A stretch of 64,000 bases of DNA, from NCBI RefSeq assembly GCF_932294415.1, contig NC_065536.1:6086974-6150973 (forward strand). The letters run 5' to 3'. The notes under the pieces are model-generated. The model was not told where the DNA came from, did no database searches, and was given only the letters and a program-made list of their open reading frames with translations. The position numbers were made by a program, and so were the translations under genes. The stretch's first letter is position 1. Each line of letters starts with the position of its first letter. This document shows, piece after piece, positions 36,306 through 54,339 of this stretch. This stretch comes from Quercus robur (Eukaryota > Streptophyta > Magnoliopsida > Fagales > Fagaceae).

Positions 36306-38111
36306 GTCATCTCTTCACGGGAGAGGCTTAAATAGATTCTGGTCTAATATTGGAGGATACAAAGGTCCATTGCTAATGTTGGTGTCTGCAAGTAAAGAAG
36401 ATGCTCATGGGGGTAGCACCAATGTTAAAAAATGGATCATTGGTGCACTTACAGAGAATGGTTTTGAAAATAAGGATTTGTTCTATGGAAGCTCAAGAAG
36501 TCTATATGCTGTAAGTCTTGTCTTCCATGTGTTTCCGTCTGCTGGTATATAACATAGGTCCATTTCCTTTCTAGTATTTTGCCAGAAAAATTGAGCAAGT
36601 CCAGTGACATATGTAATCATTGACAGGGAAAGAAAAGAACTTTGTGTATAGCCACTTGCAACCTACTGGTAAAGTATATGAACGACAGCATAAGCCTGTC
36701 GGAATTGCATTTGGAGGAACTATGGGAAATGAGAGAGTCTTTGTCAATGAAGATTTTGCTAGCTAGAGTTACTATTCGCCATCATGCCACTGACAAAACT
36801 TACCAACCTGGTTCCCTCTTCCCAGATCAGGTACAATTGTAAGGTTTGAATGTTTTGAGACCAATATTTCAAAGGATTCAAATGCTGGTTTTTAAGTTAT
36901 TTCAGAAAAAGCTCTGGATCTAAAATTGTTAAGTTTTGTCTGTTATTTCTCCCATTTTAATATAATAAAATAATATATATATATATATATATGAAGAATT
37001 GCTTTAGTTTTTCATATGTCATTTACGTTATTTACCCTAGACGTGGCAAAACAGTCGAGACGGGGTCGGGTCAATAAGGTTTGGGGGTTAATCAGGTTTT
37101 AATGGTTGTCTTGACAGCCTTGTGTAACTTGTTGTCTTGTCTCATGTCAAGCACTGAAGCTTAGTTCTTATTGGTTGTGATGAAGCTCAAATAATCATTC
37201 TCTCATGTCATGTCTTGACAATAGTTTTAATTGTTTATAACTTTATATCTATAATATATTGATTATTAGTTTTGGTACTTTGTGCTTTATGCACCAAGTA
37301 TCATGACGTAATTTAAATATTTTTTTAGCCAATTTTTTTTAATGGGTCAAATCATAGTTTATCTAAGTCAGGTCAAGTTGACCCGCAAAAAAATCAGGTC
37401 GGGTCACGGGTCAACCCATTTTTGCTTCAAGTCAAAAAAATTGGGTTCGAGTTGGGTCAGAAAATTCTGACCTGTATTACCATGTCTAATTCACCCTATG
37501 TCTGACTTAAATACTGTTCTCCCCTCCATTTCAACTTGTATTGATGTTTCAAGAAAATAGACTACTTGATGTAATTAGTTTTGATCTCTGATCTGATATT
37601 TTCTTTCTTGACTTATAAGATAAAACTAAAAGTATCCATCATGCATATTATAAAGGTTACATTGGAATTCACTAAGAAATGTGGTCTCCAATACTATGCA
37701 ATCTATGCATTGGCAAGACCATCTTATACCCCAGTCAAAGCTTCACTATGTATTTACAAATGTGAATTAATGTATTTCAGGGGTTCCTACCTGTTGAAGC
37801 TTTGATTTCGAAAATTGAAGTTTGGGGATTAGGTGGGAAAGCAGCTAAGGAAGTGCAGAGTTCATACAGGAAGAGAGAGGAGCTTTTCACAGAGCAAAGA
37901 CGAAAGGTAACCTGCCTAGATCAGATTAAGGCATCTTGTATGCTTTTGAATTTTGCATTTGAAAGTTACTTATAGATGACATAAATCTTGTGTTTATTCG
38001 CTCCTCTTGCAGGTTGACTTGAAAACATTTGGAAGTTGGGATGAATCGCCCGAAAAGATGATGATGGACATGATCTCTGATCCCAATGCAGTTCGGCTAG
38101 AAGATCGTTAA
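36306..38111 (+). pseudogene. TLDc-domain protein gene, 3' four exons, copy 2
   Basis: Exons 36306-36544, 36627-36830, 37781-37906 and 38013-38111 (TAA) correspond one to one with copy 1. The same CTAG tandem duplication (36759-36766) shifts the frame in the second exon, so the lesion predates the duplication. A few substitutions differ from copy 1, for example SSYRKREEL against STYKKREEL and a change in the last line of the protein (VRLEDR against VRQEDR). A 451-bp hAT MITE sits in the intron between the second and third exons and is absent from copy 1. The N-terminal exons were not found. It probably makes no functional TLDc protein, although a transcript is possible. Confidence 0.8.
37038..37488. 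mobile_element. hAT-type MITE, 451 bp, copy 2 only, in a TLDc intron
   Basis: The TIRs are TAGACGTGGCAAAACAG and, from the right end on the minus strand, TAGACATGGTAATACAG. The flanking 8-bp duplication is ATTTACCC / ATTCACCC (one mismatch, 37030-37037 and 37489-37496). Copy 1 has the single uninterrupted ATTTACCCTATG near 17383-17394. The subterminal CGGGTCGGGTC-like and GGGTCAACCC motifs fit a common plant hAT MITE type. Confidence 0.85.
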
Positions 38112-38702
38112 GACTGTATAGATTTAAGATAGTACAAATGCCATATTATACTTTTGCTGCTCAGGTGTATTAGTATTTAAGAAGTGTAAATTTTGCAAAT
38201 GACTCTTTGAGACTCTTGTTAGACTGGGAAGTTGCTGTAAAGAAAACTAGAGAAGCGTAAAAGTGACCAAACATTTGAAGCTTTTCTACATATAGCAATC
38301 TTCTCGATACATATCTACCGCTGCAACTGTGTTGTATTGTGCTTATATCAATCGGCCTTGTACAGCTACATAGAATTTTAGGAAACAAATAGCTATTATT
38401 TATCATGTTGGAAGACCAAAGTAGCTCCGTGGTACAGAGTAGAAATGGCTAACAATAACAACCAAGAAACCACGTAGCACTCTATGTAAACGAGGGTAGA
38501 TAATAATGGCAAGTTCACACGGGTTTTGAACTCATGAATTCACCTTCAGCCTTTTATTATGAGAGAAAAAAAATGCCATTAAGATGGGCTCATTTGCATG
38601 GGGGGGTTCATGTCGCATAATCTAAATAGGACTCAAATTGGCCGTGTTCAATATAGGTCTCAGTCCAGGTTTAAAGATCTGCTTAAGGCAAAGTGATATT
38701 TG
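38112..38702. other. 3' flank of TLDc copy 2, non-coding
   Basis: Partner of 18007-18565 and of the region just after the copy-1 TIR element. It holds the empty site of that element near 38654. No gene is seen. Confidence 0.5.
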
Positions 38703-39200
38703 GAAGAGATTACCCATAACACAAACCACAATCCAAAACTACAGAAATAGCGATACCCAAACCCACGGCCAAGCAACCATAAACACGCAGAAAGACAGAA
38801 AGAAAGAAGAAGAAGAGGAAGAAGAAAAGGAAGACGAAGAAAAAAGACAGAGCAGAGAGACTTACGAAGAGGGCAAAGCAAAGCAGAGAGAGGAGATGGG
38901 AGGCGTCATGCAAAGGGAGAGCAGAGATGAGATAAGGGGCGTGAGAGAACTGAATAATTGAATGGGTATTTCCGTAATTCTATCATAGCAACGGTAACCC
39001 ATCCAAAACGCACAGTGCGCGTTTTCATTTATGGACCCTCAGAGGTCCATAAAAATTTCCGCGTTTAGTCCGCGTTTTTTGTCTATGCCCAAAACGCAAC
39101 TTTTATCAAAAAGTTGCATTTTGGGCTTACCAAACGCAATTTTAGGCCTGACTTTTTTCAAAAAAACCTTTTTGGGCTCAAAATGTGGAAACAACGGGCA
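38703..39200. repeat. About 500-bp sequence present only in copy 2
   Basis: Copy 1 reads GATATTTGAACTCTTATTCAG; copy 2 has about 498 extra bases between GATATTTG and CTTATTCAG. The extra sequence contains a purine-rich run (about 38795-38860) and short inverted motifs (AAAACGCACAGTGCGCGTTTT; AACTTTTATCAAAAAGTTG). I see no convincing TIR or target duplication, so it may be an insertion in copy 2 or a deletion in copy 1. Confidence 0.6.
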
Positions 39201-40763
39201 CTTATTCAGTTACAATATGGCCATCAACTTGTATCAATTCTAAAACAAGTTTCTTGTGTTTTAGGGGCAAAAAGAAACATATTTTTGACATGAGAGACAC
39301 CGAGAAATTATTCACCCTTCTAGGACAATCATCACGTTAGCAATATTTAGTAGTTCTCTCACTCAATATTATTGGGTCATGAGTGACAATTTATTCACTC
39401 TACTAGGAGGACCACATCAGCAATACCTAGTGGTCTTTCCACTCAATAAAATTGTGACCATGTGTGACAATTTATTGAGTCAAATCCTAGTCATCATCCC
39501 AATTATAAGGTTTTTTTTTTTTTTTGGAAAATGTATGATTGGGTTAATAATTAGGATCTAACTCAACAAACTATCACACATAACACAATATTATTGAGTA
39601 GGAGGATTACTAAACATTATTGATATGGTCGAATAATTTCTCAAAACACACCAGCTACAAAACTTATTCAAAACATTTTCGTAAGAATTATTTTAGAACT
39701 TGAAAACCAACAACAATATAACACGTTCAAAGACACTATCACCACCATCAGGAACAACCGCCAAACAATAAAAACTTTTCTATACAGTAACAACTGTACT
39801 TTTCTATATAGTGCTGGTGTACTAGAATTTTACCCCTTTTTGTAAAGAAATATTTTACTTTTATCATGCGAAAGTAGAAGGGATTAGGGAAACCTCAAAA
39901 AAAAAAAAAATAGGGATTAGGGAGTTAAAATAAAAACTTCCTCTTAACTCAACTGGAAAGAGATTCAAGTTCCTTGCTTGGTTGATACTTGGGGGATGGC
40001 TATGCCAAAGTAGCGTATATGGAAGAGATTATATATTTTCGCAAAGATGTTAGAGCTCGCATTTTTCTTTCTTTCTTTCTTACTTTCTTTCTTTTTGCTA
40101 AAACCAACAATTTTATTTTTTTTTAAAATGAAAATTTGAGTGACTCGCATTACAATAACAAGGCTTTAAATATATATATATATATATATATATTTAAAAT
40201 TACAACAACTAAAAAAGCTATTTTATTACAAAAACCATTGATTGGGCCTGGACAACCACACAATCTCACTCACCCTCCACGCTCATCACCTTGGAAGAAC
40301 CAGCTTAATATTGCAAGCCATCCCAAAGGCAAAGTATTGGTCCTTCGCTACTTTGTGTCAATATATAAATTCAAATTGGTGCATGCGAAATGCAGACTAG
40401 CTTTTCTTTGTTATCTAGTATAGGCATTTTTCAAGTAAGAACTTTTAATGTACCCATACCGAGCCCTTATTATGCACATAACTCTTTCTTTTATGACCAT
40501 AATAAAAGGATGAATCGAAGGAGCAAAAGACTTCCAAACATCCACAACTCATACAGCGAGGATTCAATTAAATCACAGTGATTCACCCGATGCATCCACG
40601 ATGAAGCAGAACAAACATGCTAGCAGCACAATCCAAAAGAATGGTTCAACATCATGTCTGACATGGCATTTTCTTTCCAAAAATGAAATGTTCTGTGAAG
40701 CAAAATCTAACTACCCACCATCCATGATGATCCCAAGCTATATGTATATCAGATAAGATACAC
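39201..40763. other. Non-coding between TLDc copy 2 and mL53
   Basis: Intergenic DNA between two convergent genes, probably with the mL53 3' UTR at its right end. It contains a (TA)n tract near 40171-40192 that differs from copy 1. No gene is seen. Confidence 0.5.
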
Positions 40764-43700
40764 TTACTGCTTCTTCTCTTCTGCTTTCCTCGGCTGCAAA
40801 AAAGGGCACATTTGAAGCATTAAAAGATATAATTAATTATTAAAGTTCTTGCAAGCAGTGAGCAGAAACAGCATCCAGTCTCATGAATTACCAAATATGA
40901 ATTCTAACTTACCCACAAACATAGCATGCACACAACAACAAGAGAAAACAAAGGTCTACCCTATGCTATATACATATGCTGCAGATGCAATTCGCCACAG
41001 TATCACCAATCAGAATTCACATAGCCACTCAACAAAGCAGAATATAGAACAAGTTATCTCCACCATAGAAGTATGCACTTTCTGCTTATTCAAAGGATTA
41101 TGGTTTTGCCATTCAAGAAGCATCCAGCACAGCCCTTAGCCTTCAGTTAACAATGATTCTAATTTCTAACATCCACAAAAGATAGCAACTTGTAGAGGAT
41201 TACATAATTTCTATAACCATCAGAAGATATTGTAGAGGATTACATACTTTCTACAATCATCAGAAGATAAGATAAATGAGAAGATTGCAATCATTTGATG
41301 TGAGAGATTTTTCTTCATCCAGAGGCAAAACATAATTATAATTGACATTAAATTCAAACACAACTCCTTCCTCTTTTTCGAACACCTTTCTTACTCTTTA
41401 ACCTAGATAGAAGTTTACCCAGGATACAGACAGGAAAAGACATGCAATGCACAGACTAAACCTCTCACATAATACGATATTTAAAAAGCACAGCACCGAC
41501 TATTTGTAGGATACTTAGAGTTGAATGGCATAACAAACATGTGAGGACATGATGACCATCAACAACAGTTTTGGACATTTACCAGAAGAATACATAAGCA
41601 GAGCAATGAGGGTATAATGCATTTTTGACACCACAACCCATACATGGTTGTTATTCTCCTAATCCATTTTACTACCTACTGTCCTCTTGCATTCAAACAA
41701 ACACTACATATAAAAACATACATATTTGACAACATAAATTTAAAATGATACGTATATCTAACCAACCCCTCAAGCCTTGATTTTGGGAGTTGGCCATGTC
41801 CAACACCCTATGATCATCTCTATACCAACAATTTTTGAGAAATTATATAAAAAAGAGGATTCAACTTGGCTCTGAAAAGAACAAAGTCTAACAGTTGAAT
41901 GCGAAACCCATCAGGGTTAAGGAGTGGCTCATGAGAGCCACAATTCATCCATTAAAATGCTAGAGTTCTACTTAGTGGATTGATGCAGTACATACCCCAC
42001 CACATGTGTAAATACTTCAGGTGGTTTCTGTTGCCATGATTTAAGGAGGGATGACATTTAGCTGGGACTTTTAGGGCATCGAGGGTCCAACCCATCATTT
42101 GACAAAATGCCTGACCCAAACTAAATGTAGGGGGGTGGGGGCCTTGGGCTTGGACCCAAGGATTTGAGGTAGGTGTATATCATCCACCATTAGATGAAAG
42201 AAACTTATATTTTCTTGTTATCTGAATAACGATAACAGACTTTGAAAGATTATTCTGATATGAATCAATCTTAGTATTAGTTACTTTTGCCTAGAAAGAT
42301 TATCAGCAGGTTAATTGAAAGTCTTCAATTCTATAGTTTGACTGATCCAATAGTACTTTTCTTAATCATTACTGAATGATGTAAAGGAAACAAATGTGAC
42401 CCATGGGCATTTAGAGGTTTAGTTAAACAAACTAATATGCACATTTTCCCTCTTAAGAGAAAAAGTAGTTGCTTTTTCCCATGTAAAAGCAGGGATCAGT
42501 CCCTGGCCATTGTACAACCACCCAGAAATTTTATTTTGAAGATTAATTGGAACTTTTGAACGTCAATGTTTGATCACTCTCTTATAATCTTTATTGCTAT
42601 TGGACAGTATAAGGAAATAATGGGCAATCAAGAGATATGGGGAAATATTAGGTGGGAAATCCCAACAAATTTTTGATATTAGTGAAAAAATAAGTAAAAA
42701 GATAGAAATCCCATTTAAAGATGCCAGGAAGTCCTTGGTCATTTAAATCATTTTCTTCGTAGAAGACCATAAAGTAATAAGCTAAAAATTAAGCAAGCAT
42801 CTCAACACAGCTATAGAATTAAATGGAAAACCAAACATAAAACACTTACTAGCTCTCTTTACTGATAAAACCTTATCTTGATGTAACTAATAATAACTTT
42901 TCTTATTGTATTTTATAGCAACTTAGCGGTATTTTACTATATGGCACAATTCTACCAATCAAGCAATAGGTACCAGATACTTTGAAAGTGACATATGCAG
43001 CCAATGATATTTTCCCTAAGTGTTGTAATGTGGTAAGCATTACATTTTACTTTTATGCTTAGGTTTCTTGGTTTTTGGTTTCTTATGGCTGTTAGATCAC
43101 AATCCTCACACATGTTAGTTGCAATTTTCAATTCTAATCCTCTGCCACTGTGGGTAGAACCCTATGATCCTTGCCTTATTTTGTCAGCTTAGTTGCACAC
43201 TTTCACAATGCTCTATATTGCTTACTTTTGACTATCTAGAAAAGGAAAGAAAACAATTTTGAGTTCAAGGAGAATACACCAAAAAAAACAAAAAAAAGGA
43301 CCTCTATTACATAAAAATCTGTGCACTTCTCATTCAAACTCGCACAATTTATTTCAGGGACAGAGTATATTTCCATTATTATAGTTGTTTAGAAAACTAG
43401 CCCCCATATAGATTTGATTCATTTTATCTTTTGACTATTGTTTTGTAGAGACCTATAGTAGCTCAACTAGTGGGGAGTTCAGAAAGTGAGTTTGAAAATT
43501 CCTAGAAATCTTATGGTTACTAGGACCACTATGATTTTGGAACCTCCACATTTATCACTGCTCAACTGATATGCCAATACATCCTAATACTCAGGCAATG
43601 GCTTCTTCATCAAATTGTAACACGAACTCAGATCAGACAGGACCAGTTTATGCAATGGTTAATGATATGTTAATCCTAAGTAAACAAGATTAACCTGAAT

Positions 43701-44328
43701 CCTATCAATAATACTAATGTTGTACTCTCCAAAACATTTGGGATCTCACATTTTTATTGCCTTCTTATTAGAATGATGAAATTGCCACAATTTCGTAATC
43801 ACTTAGAGCTTTTTATTAATGTATTTTAGTCTACCACACGAGTTTGTGATTATTTAACAAATAAAATCAATGCACACTAACTATTCTACGAAATGCCTCA
43901 ACCAAAACCCACATCAAAAACCCAGAAACGAAACACAACCCATTAATCGGAAAACACAATTACGCACGCACCTTGGTGCCAGGCGCGTGCTGACGGAGCT
44001 CCTCTTCGGGGACAAAAACAGGCCAAGCCTCACCAGCTTCACGGAACATTTGCTCGGTCTCGAGGAACTGACCCTTATCGAGAATCATAGTCCTTATGGT
44101 CTGGGCCGGTGTGGATGTGGCGTCGTAAACCTCTTCGACTCCGTTGACGAAAGTGACCGTGATATGGGGAGGGTGGTCGTCGGTTCGGCGTTTGACTTGG
44201 ATTTGACAAGCAGGGTTGGATTCTTTGGCCTTGGGAGCGTTGCACTGTGCCAAGAATTCCATGCACGAGGCTGTGCGTGGGTCCAAGGCATTGAACTCGA
44301 TCCGAACCCTTGATAGGAACTTCAGCAT
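40764..44328 (-). CDS. MRPL53: Mitochondrial large-subunit ribosomal protein mL53 (MRPL53 family)
   Basis: Two coding exons on the minus strand: 43972-44328 (119 codons, ATG at 44328) and 40764-40793 (PRKAEEKKQ-stop), joined by a 3178-bp intron with a GTGCGT donor and a TTTGCAG acceptor, phase 0. The predicted protein has 128 residues, starting MLKFLSRVRIEFNALDPR, with CMEFLAQCNAPKAKESNP, VKRRTDDHPPHITVTFVNG and MFREAGEAWPV blocks. This matches my memory of plant mL53, a small thioredoxin-like (L51/S25/CI-B8) subunit of the mitochondrial 50S-type particle. A 5'-UTR intron is likely: acceptor CGCAG at about 44360 and donor AAG|GTAAGA at about 44996, with a leader exon near 44997-45050. The gene faces away from RECQL1. 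The right breakpoint of the large duplication lies inside its long intron (42707), so only its last exon was duplicated. Confidence 0.85.
42708..43971. other. Unduplicated part of the mL53 intron
   Basis: AT-rich intronic sequence with no open frame of note and no recognisable transposon ends. Confidence 0.6.
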
Positions 44329-44359
44329 TCTTACTCAACACTCACACTCACACTCTCCC

Positions 44360-44996
44360 CTGCGAAAGTAAAGATTCTTAAGCATTCACAGTGAGAATTG
44401 TATCGTATCCTATTTTAGAATCTCAAAAAGTTACTTTATTAATTATACACCACCAGCCACCCCAGCAAATCACAACAACAATCCCAAAACAAAAAATTGA
44501 AGAAAAACCCACCATCAATCCATGCCGATTGCCACCACCACCAAACCCAGAAACCATAGCAAGAAACGGCCCCCATAAAAACCACCAAGAGGGAAAAAAT
44601 AAAATAAAAATTTCGAAGAAACCCACACGCTGATAAATCTCATAACAAACATATGTTTTGAACTGGATCGCACAGATCCGAGAGTAAAAGTAGTATCATC
44701 ACCATACAGACACATCAAGCACCATTAGCGAAATCAGATTCCGTTTTCGAAGAAAAACTACATGCATGCAGAACTAAAATACAACAGGTCCGAATGAATT
44801 TCACAACAAGACCTTCAGATCACCAAAAAAAAAAAAAAAAAACGTTCAAATCGAACCCTAGAAATGAAGCGGAAATCGTATCGAAATCGAAGGAAATTCA
44901 GAAAACTTTTTTCAGAGGAAAATGAATCAAAAAGCAAGCAAGCATTCACGATTGTTCGAAGAAAGAGAGAGAAAAACGAGGCTTTTGGAATCTTAC
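44360..44996 (-). other. Probable 5'-UTR intron of mL53
   Basis: On the minus strand CTTTACGAAG|GTAAGATTCC looks like a strong donor, and TTTACTTTCGCAG|GGGAGAG, 31 bases before the ATG, a strong acceptor. Leader introns are common in plant housekeeping genes. Transcript data would be needed to confirm it. Confidence 0.6.
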
Positions 44997-45072
44997 CTTC
45001 GTAAAGAGAGAGAGACAAACTGACTATGTCAGTCGAAAGTGACATGGAAAAAACCCAACTTCAACTTAATTA

Positions 45073-45366
45073 TGGGTGTGTTTGGATAGAACTTATTTTG
45101 CTAGAATTGAAAACTAAAAATACTGTAGTAAAATAATTTTTAAATGTGTGAATAATACCGTGGAACTCATTTTTAATGAAAAAGTTACTGAAAAGTGTAA
45201 TTTGTGGATCCATAAACAGTGTACTATACACTGTTCACTGTCGAAAGTTGCGGCTACTGTTCATAACAGTGATGAACAGTAGCGTTTTAGCGTCACCAAA
45301 AAAAAAAAAAAAAAAAAAACTGAAACGTAAACGTGAAACGCAACTTCAGTGGATCCAAACACACAC
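45073..45366. mobile_element. Tourist-like MITE, 294 bp
   Basis: The TIRs are TGGGTGTGTTTGGAT and ATCCAAACACACAC, with TTA on both sides (45070-45072, 45367-45369). The paralogous block in copies 1 and 2 lacks it (near 14500 and 34160). The interior has CACTGTTCACTG and GAACAGT motifs shared with 55246-55534 and 19577-19838. It lies a few dozen bases upstream of the mL53 leader exon. Confidence 0.75.
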
Positions 45367-45895
45367 TTAGTGTAAGTCACTTGAAAGTTGAAAGTGAACT
45401 ATGGTTAAATCTCATATGGATGATATAATATTGACAGATAAGCTGTAACTTTTTTTTTTTTTTAATTTTATTTAAGAAGAAGGTCAAATTGTCAAATGTA
45501 ACCTAAACCACTTGTAAATGATGTATAATATATTTGGGTCTGGTTATTGACAAATTCTAATGACTTATGATCGGGACTAAAAGGTCAGTTGAATTATTTT
45601 TTAAGTATAGTTTTATTTTTAATCAATTTATATTTTAAGTAAAATTCGTCAAAATAAAGATAAATTAATCCAAACACATTAGAAATGAGTTTGGGACTCT
45701 CTCTCTCTTTCTCAAATTATCCTAAATATATAATAAATAACATAAAAAAAACTTAGTAGTTTCTTCCACCTTCTTTTTTCATTGTAAACCATGGCAAAAA
45801 CTCACTATTAATGACTAATTAAAAATCACATAAAAGTTTAAATTATATTTAATTATATTCACTACTTTTTTATATTGAGAACTTCTTTTTAAGAT

Positions 45896-46685
45896 TGTGG
45901 GGGTCAAAAACACAAATTAGCAAGAACATGGCTTGCTTTCTTGACGTGCACAACTAATTTGTTATCATAAAATGATATAATTCCACAATGGGAAGATCAA
46001 ACAGATAACTGAAGGCAAAGAAAGAATAAATAAACACTTTGATTGATGGAAATTCAGTTTTTCAAGGTACAAATGAAGATTCTAAGGAAGAAAACAAGAA
46101 AACAAGTTTTTTTTTTTCTTCTCACTATTCTCTTTCTCTTGTTCTTCCTCCTTAATTTTTTCTGGATCCTCTTCCCTGGGGGCATTCTCCTCCTTTTATC
46201 ATCCCTCACCCCTACCTTTCTAGTTGTGTTATCCTTTATTGGATTTAGAGGATATTTGTCTCATCAGATACCTTTCCTGTCATTTCTTAATCATGAAAGT
46301 AAACTTTTGGGGGTGTATTAACTGTTTAGATTAGTCATTCAGTATTTAATAAGGCTAGCATTAGGTATGAATAACTTATTAATGTGGAGATGACTATTAC
46401 ATTGGGTTCTGTGTCGTCTTCCTTGCGTTCCTTGGGAATGGGAAACGAGATGGAGTCCTTAGTGAATGGTTTGCGCTCCTTGGCTAGGTTACTACAACTC
46501 GAGAGTCGAGATAAGCCTGTTTCTCAGATTACCTTGGTAGCTAATATATATGGCCCCGTTTTCTCTAAGACTTAAGTCATTCTATATTTGCATTTGGACT
46601 GAGTCTTTTCCTCGAGAAAATCTCTTCGACTCAAGGTCCATGGGGCAGCTTCAATTCAACCCCCCCCCCCCGCCCAACCCCTACA
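45896..46685 (+). repeat. Solo LTR with AAGAT target duplication (third copy)
   Basis: The 790-bp LTR starts TGTGGGGGTC and ends ACCCCTACA. AAGAT is present at 45891-45895 and 46686-46690. A run of C near 46660 is longer than in copies 1 and 2. The orientation is assumed. Confidence 0.85.
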
Positions 46686-47332
46686 AAGATAATTACAATA
46701 TGTTGCTACTCTTGTAACTTGAACTCCTTTCCTCCATAAACCTCCAAAGCACTATTTGCATAGGAAAATGTCAATTATTACTGTTATAAGCTCTTGTCTT
46801 GTTGAGAATTAAATAATTGTAATAATTTTATCAAATTATTCATTTAATTTTGTGAAACAAGTAAAAAATGTTGTCTAAAACTAAATCAGTTACTAAACAA
46901 TCATTTATGACATTATCCAAGTCTCTACAAAAGAAAAATTAATAGTAATTTCAATTTTAAAATTATATTAAATTACAAATTACTTCCTTTAAATCTCTTT
47001 AATGTATATATTTTTTTCATTTCAATTCATTAATTTACTTATGTCTTAAATACAATCCTCTTGTTCATTTCTGTCCAAAATAGCCATTAAACTATATATG
47101 TTTCCAAATAGGAAAACTACTTCATTTTATAGGCCCCCTTTTTTTTTGGAGTGAATATTTTTATGGGTCGAAATGTTACATTAGAAACAGATGTGAGTTA
47201 AAAGGACTTTAAAAAAAAAAAAAAACATACTGATGAAAATGAATACATGTCAAAATTAGATGGTGTATGTTGTAATTTAGCTTAAATTAAAATGAATGAA
47301 TAAAAAAAAAATGAAGAAGTAAAAGGACTAAA

Positions 47333-47435
47333 GTAAAACGACAGCGTTTTACCGGGTTCTAATCCTCTATATAAACTGAACTTCTTCAGCTACATGCTTT
47401 TTATAGATTACATTTCAAAGAAATTTGGCGCGGGA
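47333..47435 (+). promoter_or_regulatory. RECQL1 core promoter: inverted repeat, TATA box and E2F-type site
   Basis: GTAAAACG-ACAG-CGTTTTAC is a perfect inverted repeat at 47333-47352. A TATA box CTATATAAAC lies at 47367-47376, about 105 bases before the ATG. TTTGGCGCGGGA at 47424-47435 matches the E2F/DP consensus TTTSSCGC and lies about 45 bases before the ATG, in the likely leader. E2F sites are typical of S-phase and DNA-repair genes. Function is inferred, not shown. Confidence 0.6.
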
Positions 47436-47478
47436 GAAAATCTCAATTCACATTCGCAGTCAAATTCTTCAAAACAAA

Positions 47479-54339
<6,861 letters not shown>

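Larger units (their letters stand above)
29472..42707. repeat. Large direct segmental duplication, copy 2
   Basis: Direct-repeat partner of 8701-22779. It includes half of a gypsy LTR, gag and LTR of a second gypsy element, the solo LTR, the four TLDc exons and the mL53 terminal exon with about 1.9 kb of its intron. It runs without a break into the remainder of the mL53 gene, so this is the copy that keeps the original right-hand context. Confidence 0.92.
45040..47060. repeat. Third, older copy of the 14.47-16.21 kb block
   Basis: Apart from an inserted MITE (45073-45366) this segment follows 14470-16210 and 34130-35870 in order and orientation, with clearly more substitutions and indels than copies 1 and 2 show to each other. 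It includes the solo LTR with the same AAGAT flanks. It occupies the whole intergenic space between the mL53 leader and RECQL1. Similarity stops near 47060, after CTTATGTCTTAAATAC. Confidence 0.85.

Noticed and set aside
43870-44313. 147-residue plus-strand frame across the mL53 exon
   Set aside because: Shadow of the mL53 coding exon on the opposite strand; the minus-strand frame matches a known family.
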